Shown piece after piece: positions 22,501 through 28,983 of a stretch of DNA of 33,564 nt. The DNA lies in NCBI GenBank assembly GCA_900548505.1, contig URKI01000025.1, forward strand, positions 1-33,564. The letters are read 5' to 3'. Origin of the DNA: an uncultured Oscillibacter sp. (GTDB lineage Bacteria > Bacillota > Clostridia > Oscillospirales > Oscillospiraceae). A program made the translations under genes and the position numbers. The notes under the pieces were generated by a model. That model saw only the letters and a list, made by a program, of their open reading frames with translations. It did no database searches and was not told the origin of the DNA. Within the stretch, counting starts at the first letter, position 1, and every line of letters begins with the position of its first letter.

Positions 22501-22604
22501 CTGTTGTGGCCGCAGTCTGCGGCCAGAGCTGTGGGCATCAGAGACAATACCAGCACAGCGGACAGCATCAGCGCAGGAAGCCTTCTTTTCAAAAAGCGTT
22601 TCAT
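19542..22604 (-). CDS. Large SLH-anchored surface protein with five tandem acidic/Tyr-rich repeats
   Basis: A 1020-residue secreted protein. Residues 1-29 form a signal peptide. Residues 31-137 carry nine Cys, three as CxxC pairs (C81/C84, C110/C113, C131/C134), as in 'CHAP/zinc-ribbon-like' surface modules. About 141-224 resembles an InlB-type B-repeat (YTFKGWTTSNPG). Five related repeats of about 115 residues follow at 231-348, 358-476, 487-606, 617-736 and 742-852; the first three share PDSSYKSSxGY(I/L)YYDY and LTFVADxD, and are very Asp/Glu-rich. Three SLH domains end it (856-908, 917-958, 967-1016), so it sits on cell-wall polymer. Repeats 4 and 5 are diverged and lose the acidic character. 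The substrate or partner is unknown; the acid clusters could bind calcium. Confidence 0.85.
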   Translation of the reverse strand: MKRFLKRRLPALMLSAVLVLSLMPTALAADCGHNSWGAWQKLNDQQHQRTCLVSGCSATQEANHSWPSAYETNGSSHWKKCTDCGAQTAHEAHQYSGGMKSDSSNHWDQCTVCGYKDNLGGHVDLNNDLKCDTCGYSMPDPTITVTFKNGSSTYRTQSIKKGNAPSNPGTPSKSSSGKTYTFKGWTTSNPGSSAIYNGQSYLTSSEVSRTVLTSSTTYYALYTVSNQADSIVYEVKPGESVGFSRTDFRDVYEDVYDDDFDYVDFYPDSSYKSSVGYIYYDYKGSDEERLDRDDLTDNYFEYSNSSSYPLDKLTFVADEDAGNRTLVIDCTLYGEDNEVDTTLEIKIGRGSSSSKADIVYEVDPDDTVDFDRGDFKEYFEDEYDDDTFDYVVLYPDSSYKSSNGYLYYDYKGDEEERISKDDMEDYEFKYSRSASYAIDYLTFVADEDADGSVVRLEFTAYGDDEDLDGVLEIRIGDVDEEEAEKGDIDYTVSAGETVKLSRSDFKDYFEEEYDKTPRWVTFDPDSSYKSSNGYIYYDYDGRDEERLSKDDLSENKFYYNDDEYGDYDLDELTFVADKDFSGTVELDFTVWYDTSTYVDGTMTIRPKTTTVAGEGNILYYTTYSSSVQLNHNDFARFFKEKYPNETLNYVVFNSLPASGTLNYDYYNASKYGKPVQLTSSNCSGYKFYFSPDSTSDYALSELTFTPNGFNYCPAIGFTAYGSGSKAVSGTVLISVTLATMPEVYGVTTRGSSVSFPSSSLSSAVSKGTGMTMGSIQLLELPASSEGTIYVGSGTSTKANTSTKYTTSSGSQSISQLRFVPASSYTGSVEIPYVAYSSTGNAIASGKLCLGIVKSVPKFKDVNSSTWCYKYVVEMSDADVIDGYADGSFRPDNTVTYGQALKLIMLAAGYSTQNPTGSHWASGYLTKAKNDKLISGSVNLDAPITRLAVAQIAAKAMKLSTSDLSSVKPFTDTSDIYVQALSAAGIVQGYFSNGTSTFKPGNTLTRGQLSAIVWRMENYEG

Positions 22605-22687
22605 AAGTTTCCCTCCATCTCTTCCATGCGTTGGGTAAATTGGTATGCTTTCTTCCTGCTTGTACCATAGCGGAAAAGCGCTTTGAA

Positions 22688-22709
22688 ATCATGAACAAAT
22701 TATGAACAA
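22688..22709. repeat. Tandem 11-bp direct repeat upstream of the SLH gene
   Basis: ATCATGAACAA (22688-22698) is followed at once by ATTATGAACAA (22699-22709), differing at one base. It lies about 85-105 bp upstream of the SLH start, in the AT-rich space between the SLH gene and prfB. One helical-turn spacing (11 bp) makes it a candidate binding site for a regulator. Confidence 0.5.
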
Positions 22710-22803
22710 GCCTTGCTTTCCTGTTATTTCCGGAAAAGTATTTTTCTTCCTACGGAAAAATGGGTATCTCATAGGAAATTCGGCGTTTTTTTCCACTTTT
22801 TCC

Positions 22804-22832
22804 TTTACAAATAAAATTCCTTCCAGTATAAT
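22804..22832 (+). promoter_or_regulatory. Sigma-A promoter of prfB
   Basis: TTTACA (22804-22809) and TATAAT (22827-22832) are separated by 17 bp. The predicted start near 22839 rules out the upstream ATG at 22836 as the translation start, so prfB begins at 22872. Confidence 0.85.
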
Positions 22833-22871
22833 ACTATGGCTAATGAAATTCTACAGAAACGGAGAAGCGCC

Positions 22872-23996
22872 ATGGCTCTGATCGAATACGACGAATACAA
22901 GCAGAAGCTGCGGGATCTTGGCCCGGAGCTTACGAAGCTCGCTGCCGCGCTGGATGTGGACAGTGCCCGCCAGGAGGCCCAGCGCCTGGAGGACGAGACG
23001 GCGCAGGACGGATTCTGGAATGACCTGGAGCGGTCCCAGAAGGTGCAGATGCGCCTCAAGCAGCTGCAGAACAAGGTCACCCGTCAGGAAAAGCTGGTGA
23101 GCGAGTGGGAGGACCTGAACGCCCTTTGCGAAATGGGTCAGGAGGCCGAGGACGAGGAGCTCCTCGCGGAGCTGAAGGAGGGCTTTGCCCGCCTGGAGGA
23201 GAAGATCGAGGAGACCCGGATGACCACCCTGCTCTCCGGCGAGTACGACAGCTCCAACGCCATTTTGCAGTTCCACGCCGGCGCCGGCGGCACCGAGGCC
23301 CAGGACTGGGCCCAGATGCTCTACCGGATGTATACCCGCTGGGCGGAGCGCCACGGCTTTGTCTACAAGATCCTGGACTATGAAGACGGCGACGAGGCGG
23401 GAATCAAGTCTGCTGCCATCTCCATTGAGGGCGAGAACGCCTATGGCCTTTTGAAGAGCGAAAACGGCGTGCACCGTCTGGTGCGCGTGTCCCCCTTTGA
23501 CGCCAACGCCCGGCGGCAGACGTCCTTTGCCGCTGTGGAGGTCATGCCCGAGCTGGAGAACGATGACACCATCGAGATCCGGGACGAGGATATCGAAATG
23601 CAGGTCTACCGGGCCAGCGGCGCCGGTGGCCAGCACGTCAACAAGACCTCCTCTGCCGTGCGCCTCATCCATAAGCCCACGGGCATCGTGGTGGCGTCCC
23701 AGCAGGAGCGCAGCCAGTTCCAGAACAAGGATAACTGCATGAAGATGCTGCGGGCAAAGCTCCTGGAGCTCAAGGCTCAGCAGCATGCCGAGAAGATCAG
23801 CGACATCAAGGGCGTGCAGATGAAGATCGAGTGGGGCAGCCAGATCCGCTCCTATGTCTTTATGCCCTACCAGATGGTCAAGGACACCCGTACCGGCTAC
23901 GAGACGGGCAACATCGACAATGTGATGGACGGCGATCTGGACGGCTTTTTGAACGCGTACCTCACCCAGCTGGCCACCGGCGAGCTGAAGAAGTGA
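22872..23996 (+). CDS. prfB: Peptide chain release factor 2
   Basis: A 374-residue class I release factor. The RF2 stop-codon recognition tripeptide SPF is present in RLVRVSPFDANARRQ, and the catalytic GGQ is in RASGAGGQHVNKTSSAVR. RF2 ends translation at UGA and UAA. The start MALIEYDEYKQKL at 22872 has a GGAGAAG ribosome-binding site; an upstream in-frame ATG at 22836 falls at the transcription start and is rejected. The reading frame is uninterrupted: there is no internal UGA after the early codons, so the programmed +1 frameshift found in most bacterial prfB genes is absent. It is followed by a terminator and the MATE transporter gene. Length and motifs leave no doubt about identity. Confidence 0.97.
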   Translation: MALIEYDEYKQKLRDLGPELTKLAAALDVDSARQEAQRLEDETAQDGFWNDLERSQKVQMRLKQLQNKVTRQEKLVSEWEDLNALCEMGQEAEDEELLAELKEGFARLEEKIEETRMTTLLSGEYDSSNAILQFHAGAGGTEAQDWAQMLYRMYTRWAERHGFVYKILDYEDGDEAGIKSAAISIEGENAYGLLKSENGVHRLVRVSPFDANARRQTSFAAVEVMPELENDDTIEIRDEDIEMQVYRASGAGGQHVNKTSSAVRLIHKPTGIVVASQQERSQFQNKDNCMKMLRAKLLELKAQQHAEKISDIKGVQMKIEWGSQIRSYVFMPYQMVKDTRTGYETGNIDNVMDGDLDGFLNAYLTQLATGELKK

Positions 23997-24037
23997 CGCA
24001 GCGCGGCTGCATGCGGCCGTAATTTTGAATGTGCCAG

Positions 24038-24073
24038 AAAAAAGGCGCGGCTTTTCAAGGCCGCGTCCTTTTT
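24038..24073 (+). terminator. Terminator after prfB
   Basis: An imperfect stem pairs AAAAGGCGCGGC with GGCCGCGTCCTTTT around a TTTTCAA-type loop, with one bulged base, then TTTTTATC. It lies about 45 bp after the prfB stop. Confidence 0.65.
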
Positions 24074-24100
24074 ATCGGAATGCAAGAAAGGAGAAATAAA

Positions 24101-25489
24101 ATGCAAGACAAAAGAGAAGGCGCAGCGCCTCAGGAAAACAAAATGGGCGTGCTGCCGGTTGGCCGGCTGCTGGCCAGTATGGCCATCCCCATGATGATCT
24201 CCATGCTGGTACAGGCGCTGTACAACGTGGTGGACAGCGTGTTCGTGGCCCAGATCAGCGAGGACGCCCTCAATGCCGTGTCCCTGGCGTTTCCGCTGCA
24301 GAACCTGATGATCGCCGTGGGCGCGGGCACCGCTGTGGGCATCAATGCCCTGCTCTCCCGGTCCCTGGGTGAGAAGAACCAGGCCATGGCGGACCGGGCG
24401 GCCAACACGGGTATCTTCCTCTCCCTGTGCAGCTTTGTGGTGTTCGCCCTCATCGGACTGTTCCTCTCCCGGCCCTTCTTCGTGGCCCAGGCCGCCGGCG
24501 AGGATGTGATCGTCAACTACGGCACCCAGTATGCCACTATCTGCCTGGGCTGTTCCATCGGCGTTTTCTGCCAGTTCTGCTTTGAACGTCTGCTCCAGTC
24601 CACGGGCCGCACGTTCTTCGCCATGTGCACCCAGCTGGTGGGCGCCCTCATCAACATCGTGCTGGACCCCATCCTGATCTTCGGCTTGCTGGGCGCGCCC
24701 CGGATGGAAGTGGCCGGCGCGGCGGTGGCCACCGTGGCCGGTCAGATCGTGGCCGCCATTCTGGCTCTCATTCTGAACCTGCGCTGCAACCCCGATGTCC
24801 ACATCCACCCCAGCCAGGTCCGCTGGGATGGCCGCGTGGTGCGGGAGATCTACCGGGTGGGCTTCCCCTCCATTGTCATGCAGTCCATCGGCTCCGTAAT
24901 GGTGTTCGGCATGAACAAGATCCTCTTCTCCTTCACCAAGACGGCCACCGCCGTGTTCGGCGCCTACTTCAAGCTCCAGAGCTTCGTGTTCATGCCTGTG
25001 TTCGGCCTGAACAACGGCATGGTGCCCGTGGTCAGCTACAACTACGGCGCCGCCCGGCTGGACCGGGTGAAAAAGACGGTCAAGCTCACCATCATCACTG
25101 CCACGGCCATCATGGCGGTGGGCTTTGCCATCTTCCAGATCGCGCCGGAGCAGCTGCTGGCGTTCTTCAACGCCTCCGAGGAGATGGCGTCCATCGGCTC
25201 CGTGGCGCTGCGCATCATCAGCTTCTCCTTCCTGCTGGCCGGCTTCGATATCATTGCCGGTTCCGTGTGCCAGGCCATCGGCAACCCCTTCTACAGCCTG
25301 ATCGTGTCTGTGTGCCGTCAGCTGCTGGTGCTGCTGCCTGTGGCGTGGCTGCTGTCCCTCACCGGACGGCTGGAGCTGGTGTGGCTGGCCTTCCCCGTGT
25401 CTGAGTGCGTGTCTTTGACCCTGAGCATCATCTTCCTGCGTCGGACCATGCGCGCTGTGGAACAGCGGCTGGGCGGCGCCCAGGCGTAA
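24101..25489 (+). CDS. MATE family multidrug/sodium antiporter-like transporter
   Basis: A 462-residue membrane protein with about 12 transmembrane helices. The N-terminus is hydrophilic (MQDKREGAAPQENKMGVLPVG), then helix 1 begins with RLLASMAIPMMISMLVQALYNVVDSVFV, a hallmark of MATE proteins. Other MATE features are the internal two-fold repeat and QIVAAILALILNLRCNPD. Members export cationic drugs or metabolites using Na+ or H+ gradients; the substrate is not predictable. The ATG at 24101 has AAGAAAGGAG at good spacing; the longer reading to 24029 overlaps the prfB terminator and is rejected. It is followed by a strong terminator, so it is a single-gene or read-through unit after prfB. I could not assign it to NorM, DinF or another subfamily. 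Confidence 0.93.
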   Translation: MQDKREGAAPQENKMGVLPVGRLLASMAIPMMISMLVQALYNVVDSVFVAQISEDALNAVSLAFPLQNLMIAVGAGTAVGINALLSRSLGEKNQAMADRAANTGIFLSLCSFVVFALIGLFLSRPFFVAQAAGEDVIVNYGTQYATICLGCSIGVFCQFCFERLLQSTGRTFFAMCTQLVGALINIVLDPILIFGLLGAPRMEVAGAAVATVAGQIVAAILALILNLRCNPDVHIHPSQVRWDGRVVREIYRVGFPSIVMQSIGSVMVFGMNKILFSFTKTATAVFGAYFKLQSFVFMPVFGLNNGMVPVVSYNYGAARLDRVKKTVKLTIITATAIMAVGFAIFQIAPEQLLAFFNASEEMASIGSVALRIISFSFLLAGFDIIAGSVCQAIGNPFYSLIVSVCRQLLVLLPVAWLLSLTGRLELVWLAFPVSECVSLTLSIIFLRRTMRAVEQRLGGAQA

Positions 25490-25506
25490 GCGCCACTCAT
25501 AAACAT

Positions 25507-25542
25507 AAAAAAGCGCGTCCGATCATTCGGACGCGCTTTTTT
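25507..25542. terminator. Bidirectional terminator between MATE and M23 genes
   Basis: A 10-bp stem GCGCGTCCGA/TCGGACGCGC (25513-25522 with 25527-25536), loop TCAT, with A6 and T6 flanks. It serves the MATE gene (+) and the convergent M23 gene (-). Confidence 0.92.
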
Positions 25543-25552
25543 GCGCATGGAG

Positions 25553-26257
25553 TCAGGAGTCCAGGAAGGTCTGGGGGTCCACGGCGTCGCCGTCGCAGGT
25601 GACGGCAAAGTGCAGGTGAGGCCCGGAGGCGGATTCTGCGGCGGCAGTGGTGCCCACGGAGCCGATGATCTGACCGGCGGAGACGGTATCGCCTTTGGCC
25701 ACGGTGGGCTGGGCCTGGAGATTGGCGTAGGTGGTCTGGTAGCCGCCGGCGTGCTCGATGACCACGGTGGTGCCCATCAGGGGATCGTCCTCCACGGCCA
25801 GCACGGTGCCGGCGCTGGCGGAGAGCACGTGGGTGCCCGCCTGGGCAGCGATGTCGATGCCGTCGTGGGTGCGCCAGTCGTCCAGAGTCTCGTTATACGT
25901 CAGCTGGTCCACGGAGAAGGCGGAGACCACCTCCCCCTGCAGAGGCGAGACCACCAGATGGGGCGCCTCCGCCACCACGGGGATGGTGTCGTCCACGGTG
26001 ACGGGCTCTTCCGGCATGGCCACCACCGGCGTCTGCACTTCCTCGGGCTCTTCCGGCTCTGGGGTGATCTCCTCTTCCGGCTGGGTCTGGGCAGGCAGCG
26101 CCGCCGGGGCTGCGGACTCCTGGGCAGGTTCTTCTTCCTGGACGGCAGGGCTGTCCAGCAGCAGGAAATAGCCGCCTGCCGCCGCAGCCAGCAGGCAGAT
26201 GCTCAGCGTCACATAAAATCCGGCGCCGCTGAGTGCGCCTTTGAAACGGTCTTTCAT
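25553..26257 (-). CDS. spoIIQ: M23 (LytM-type) peptidase-domain membrane protein, SpoIIQ-like
   Basis: A 234-residue protein. Residues about 16-34 form one transmembrane helix. A long acidic, Pro-rich linker follows (PEEEITPEPEEPEE, about 35-100). The C-terminal LytM/M23 domain contains NETLDDWRTHDGIDI (HxxxD) and GPHLHFAV (HxH), so all zinc ligands are intact. This layout matches clostridial SpoIIQ, where the forespore membrane protein binds SpoIIIAH and keeps its zinc site; Bacillus SpoIIQ has lost it. The ATG at 26257 follows GAGGGAGG. A candidate forespore-type promoter lies upstream (26290-26319). It could instead be a general M23 endopeptidase, so the symbol is tentative. Confidence 0.8.
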   Translation of the reverse strand: MKDRFKGALSGAGFYVTLSICLLAAAAGGYFLLLDSPAVQEEEPAQESAAPAALPAQTQPEEEITPEPEEPEEVQTPVVAMPEEPVTVDDTIPVVAEAPHLVVSPLQGEVVSAFSVDQLTYNETLDDWRTHDGIDIAAQAGTHVLSASAGTVLAVEDDPLMGTTVVIEHAGGYQTTYANLQAQPTVAKGDTVSAGQIIGSVGTTAAAESASGPHLHFAVTCDGDAVDPQTFLDS

Positions 26258-26289
26258 GAAAGCATCCTCCCTCATATGGAACTTGAGGG

Positions 26290-26319
26290 AAGTATGGACG
26301 CTTTTTCCCAAAAATATAC
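26290..26319 (-). promoter_or_regulatory. Candidate forespore sigma (sigma-G/F-like) promoter upstream of the M23 gene
   Basis: On the minus strand, GTATA (26315-26319) and CATACTT (26290-26296) are separated by 18 bp. This fits the sigma-G pattern GHATR-N18-CATHHTA at all but the last base. The predicted start is near 26283 and the gene starts at 26257. The -35 lies in the T-tract of the gpmI terminator. Confidence 0.45.
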
Positions 26320-26346
26320 AAGGCACGGCCATTTGGCCGTGCCTTG
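26315..26346 (-). terminator. Terminator of gpmI
   Basis: A 12-13-bp stem pairs CAAGGCACGGCC (26319-26330) with GGCCGTGCCTTG (26335-26346). On the minus strand it is followed by TATATTTTTGGG. It lies about 9 bp after the gpmI stop (26355). Confidence 0.85.
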
Positions 26347-26354
26347 TGTGGCTT

Positions 26355-27872
26355 TTATTTTACGATCAGCGTCTTGCCGTCCATCTCGGGAGGACAGGCC
26401 AGGCCCATCACGTCCAGCATGGTGGGGGCGATGTCCGCCAGGCGGCCGCCCTCGCGCAGCTCCGTTCCCGCACCGCAGAGGATGAAGGGCACGGGGTTGG
26501 TGGTGTGGGCGGTCATGGGAGAGCCGTCCGCCTCCTCCATCTGCTCGGCGTTGCCGTGATCGGCGGTGATCATGGCGATGCCGCCCATCTTCAGCGTGGC
26601 GTCCACTACCTTGCCCACGCACTCGTCCACGGTCTCCACGGCCTTCACCGCCGCGTCGAACACGCCGGTGTGGCCCACCATGTCGCAGTTGGCAAAGTTG
26701 AGGATCACCATATCGTAGGCGCCGGACTCGATGCGCTCCACGCACTTTTCCGTCACCTCAGCGGCGCTCATCTCCGGCTGGAGGTCATAGGTGGCCACCT
26801 TGGGAGAAGCCACCAGCACCCGGTCCTCGCCGGGGAACACGGTCTCGCAGCCGCCGTTGAAGAAGAAGGTCACGTGGGCGTACTTCTCCGTCTCGGCGAT
26901 GCGCAGCTGGGTCATGCCCATCTGGCTGAGGTATTCGCCCAGGCCGTTTTTCACAGTGATCCGGGGGAAGGCCACCTCCACGTTGGGCATGGTGGCGTCG
27001 TACTCCGTGTTGCACACGAAGGTCAGGGGGAAGATCTGGCGGGTGAAGCCGTCGAATGCGGGGTCCACCAGCGCGCGGGTGATCTCCCGGGCCCGGTCGG
27101 GCCGGTAGTTGAAGAAGATCACGCTGTCGTTGTCGGAGATGGTGCCCTCGGTGTCGCAGACCACGGGCTCCATAAACTCGTCGGTGATGCCGGCGGCGTA
27201 GGAGTCCTTCACGGCCGCCACGGGGACGGGGTTGAAGGCCTTGCCCTCGCCGTAGACCATGGCGTCATAGGCAAGCTCCAGACGGTCCCAGCGCTTGTCC
27301 CGGTCCATGGCGTAGTAGCGGCCCATGACGGTGGCGATCTTGCCTACGCCGATCTCCCGGCAGGCCTCCACGGTCCGGGCCACGAAGTCGGCGCCGGAGG
27401 TGGGAGACACGTCACGGCCGTCCAGGAAAGCGTGGATATACACCCGCTCCAGCCCCCGCTCCTTGGCCATCTTCAAAAGGGCGAACAGATGGTCCAGGTG
27501 GGAGTGGACGCCGCCGTCGGACAAAAGGCCCATCAGGTGCAGCGCAGTGCCGTTTTCCTTGCAGGCGTCCATGGCGTGGCAGTAGGCGGGGTTTTGGAAA
27601 AAGTCCCCGTCGGCGATGGCCTTGGAGATGCGGGGCAGGTCCTGGAACACCACACGGCCGGCGCCGATGTTGGTGTGGCCCACCTCGCTGTTGCCCATCT
27701 GTCCGTCGGGCAGGCCCACGTCCAGACCGGAGCAGCGCAGCGTGGTGTGGGCGCACTCCCGGAAGAACTGGTCCAGCCGGGGGGTGTTGGCCACGCGCAC
27801 GGCGTTGCCCACCGTGCCGGAGCTCATACCGAAGCCATCCATGATGATCAGAGTAGTCGGTGTTTTATTCAT
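26355..27872 (-). CDS. gpmI: 2,3-bisphosphoglycerate-independent phosphoglycerate mutase
   Basis: A 505-residue alkaline-phosphatase-superfamily enzyme. It starts MNKTPTTLIIMDGFG, where the Asp binds metal. The catalytic Ser is in PDGQMGNSEVGH (Ser about 62). Other conserved sites are HAFLDGRDVSP, VMGRYYAMDRD, the phosphate and metal site NFANCDMVGHTG and ITADHGNAE. It converts 3-phosphoglycerate to 2-phosphoglycerate in a Mn2+-dependent reaction. The ATG at 27872 has GAGGACG upstream. It is the third gene of the pgk-tpiA-gpmI series. Enolase and GAPDH are not in the window. A stem-loop (27936-27958) lies between tpiA and gpmI and may set their ratio. Confidence 0.97.
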   Translation of the reverse strand: MNKTPTTLIIMDGFGMSSGTVGNAVRVANTPRLDQFFRECAHTTLRCSGLDVGLPDGQMGNSEVGHTNIGAGRVVFQDLPRISKAIADGDFFQNPAYCHAMDACKENGTALHLMGLLSDGGVHSHLDHLFALLKMAKERGLERVYIHAFLDGRDVSPTSGADFVARTVEACREIGVGKIATVMGRYYAMDRDKRWDRLELAYDAMVYGEGKAFNPVPVAAVKDSYAAGITDEFMEPVVCDTEGTISDNDSVIFFNYRPDRAREITRALVDPAFDGFTRQIFPLTFVCNTEYDATMPNVEVAFPRITVKNGLGEYLSQMGMTQLRIAETEKYAHVTFFFNGGCETVFPGEDRVLVASPKVATYDLQPEMSAAEVTEKCVERIESGAYDMVILNFANCDMVGHTGVFDAAVKAVETVDECVGKVVDATLKMGGIAMITADHGNAEQMEEADGSPMTAHTTNPVPFILCGAGTELREGGRLADIAPTMLDVMGLACPPEMDGKTLIVK

Positions 27873-27935
27873 AGTAAAAAAACGTCCTCATTTCGCTCTC
27901 GGGCGCCGCTCGGGGCGTCCGGCCTATTCAGGAAA

Positions 27936-27958
27936 GCGGGGGGAATGGTTCCCCCCGC
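27936..27958 (-). terminator. Stem-loop between tpiA and gpmI
   Basis: A perfect 10-bp stem GCGGGGGGAA/TTCCCCCCGC with a 3-base loop lies 10 bp after the tpiA stop, followed on the minus strand by TTTCCTG. The U-run is short, so partial termination or 3' protection of the tpiA message is more likely than full termination. Confidence 0.55.
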
Positions 27959-27968
27959 AGACCGCGGC

Positions 27969-28742
27969 TTACTCCTGGTTGGCAGCGTTGATGATGTCCA
28001 CGAACTGCTCGGGCTTCAGGGCGGCGCCGCCGATGAGGCCGCCGTCGATGTCGGGCTGAGCCAGCAGCTCGGCAGCGTTCTTGGGGTTCATGGAGCCGCC
28101 GTACTGGATGGTGACGGCGCGGGCCACGCGGGCACCGTACAGGGAGCGGATGGTGGCGCGGATGTTGCCGCAGACCTCGCCGGCCTGCTCGGCAGTGGCG
28201 GTCTTGCCGGTGCCGATGGCCCAGATGGGCTCATAGGCGATGATGCAGCGGCGCAGCTTGTCGGCGGGCACGCCGTACAGAGCGCTCTTGACCTGCAGGG
28301 CGATCCACTCGTTGGTCACGCCGGTCTCACGCTGCTCCAGGCTCTCGCCCACGCAGATGATGGGGCTCATGCCGGCGTTGAGCACGGCGTGGACCTTCTT
28401 GTTGACGGTGGCGTCCGTCTCGCAGAAATACTGCCGGCGCTCGCTGTGGCCCACGATGACGTACTTGACGCCCAGGTCCTTGAGCATGTCGGCGGAGACC
28501 TCGCCGGTATAGGCGCCCTTCTCCTCGAAGTAGACGTTCTCAGCGCCCACAGAGATCCGCAGGTCCTTGAAGACCTTGGCGGCGGTCTGGATGTTGCAGG
28601 CGGGGACGCAGATCAGCGTCTCGCACCACTTGGCGCGGGGCATGATCTTCTTGATGTCCTCGGCAAACTTCTTGGTCTCGGTGGCGGTCATGTTCATTTT
28701 CCAGTTGCCGGCGATGACGGTCTTGCGATATCTGCGATTCAT
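27969..28742 (-). CDS. tpiA: Triosephosphate isomerase
   Basis: A 257-residue TIM of normal length. The active-site residues are visible: AGNWKMN (Asn/Lys, about residues 11-17), GHSERR (His, about 99), AYEPIWAIGTGK (Glu and flexible loop 6, about 170-181) and IQYGGSM (phosphate loop). It interconverts dihydroxyacetone phosphate and glyceraldehyde 3-phosphate. A strong sigma-A promoter lies 80 bp upstream, in the 241-bp gap after pgk, and AAAGGAG precedes the ATG. Thus tpiA-gpmI can be transcribed apart from pgk. Confidence 0.98.
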   Translation of the reverse strand: MNRRYRKTVIAGNWKMNMTATETKKFAEDIKKIMPRAKWCETLICVPACNIQTAAKVFKDLRISVGAENVYFEEKGAYTGEVSADMLKDLGVKYVIVGHSERRQYFCETDATVNKKVHAVLNAGMSPIICVGESLEQRETGVTNEWIALQVKSALYGVPADKLRRCIIAYEPIWAIGTGKTATAEQAGEVCGNIRATIRSLYGARVARAVTIQYGGSMNPKNAAELLAQPDIDGGLIGGAALKPEQFVDIINAANQE

Positions 28743-28828
28743 GGTTACATTACTCCTTTATGTCTATATCATGCGCTGTGGGCGCAGCAAAGAGATTACG
28801 TGGCGCTCCGCAGGAGGCAAACCACTAT

Positions 28829-28857
28829 TTTATACAGGATTTCGGGGAATTTGTCAA
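28829..28857 (-). promoter_or_regulatory. Strong sigma-A promoter of tpiA-gpmI
   Basis: On the minus strand, a perfect TTGACA is 17 bp from TATAAA. The predicted start is near 28822, giving a leader of about 80 bases with a small hairpin near its 5' end. It is the closest to consensus of all the promoters seen in the window. The rest of the pgk-tpiA gap holds one hairpin (28918-28949; 9-bp stem CGATGGGAG/CTCCCATCG), possibly the end of the pgk message, without a good U-tract. Confidence 0.85.
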
Positions 28858-28983
28858 GAAAATGCGGGCATTTCCAAACTTTTTTTCAAAAAGCGGGGCT
28901 GCGCCGGGAAAGCGGCACGATGGGAGGCTCCGGCAGGGGGCTCCCATCGCTTAGCCGCGACGGTGGACAGGCGGCGGAAGAAC

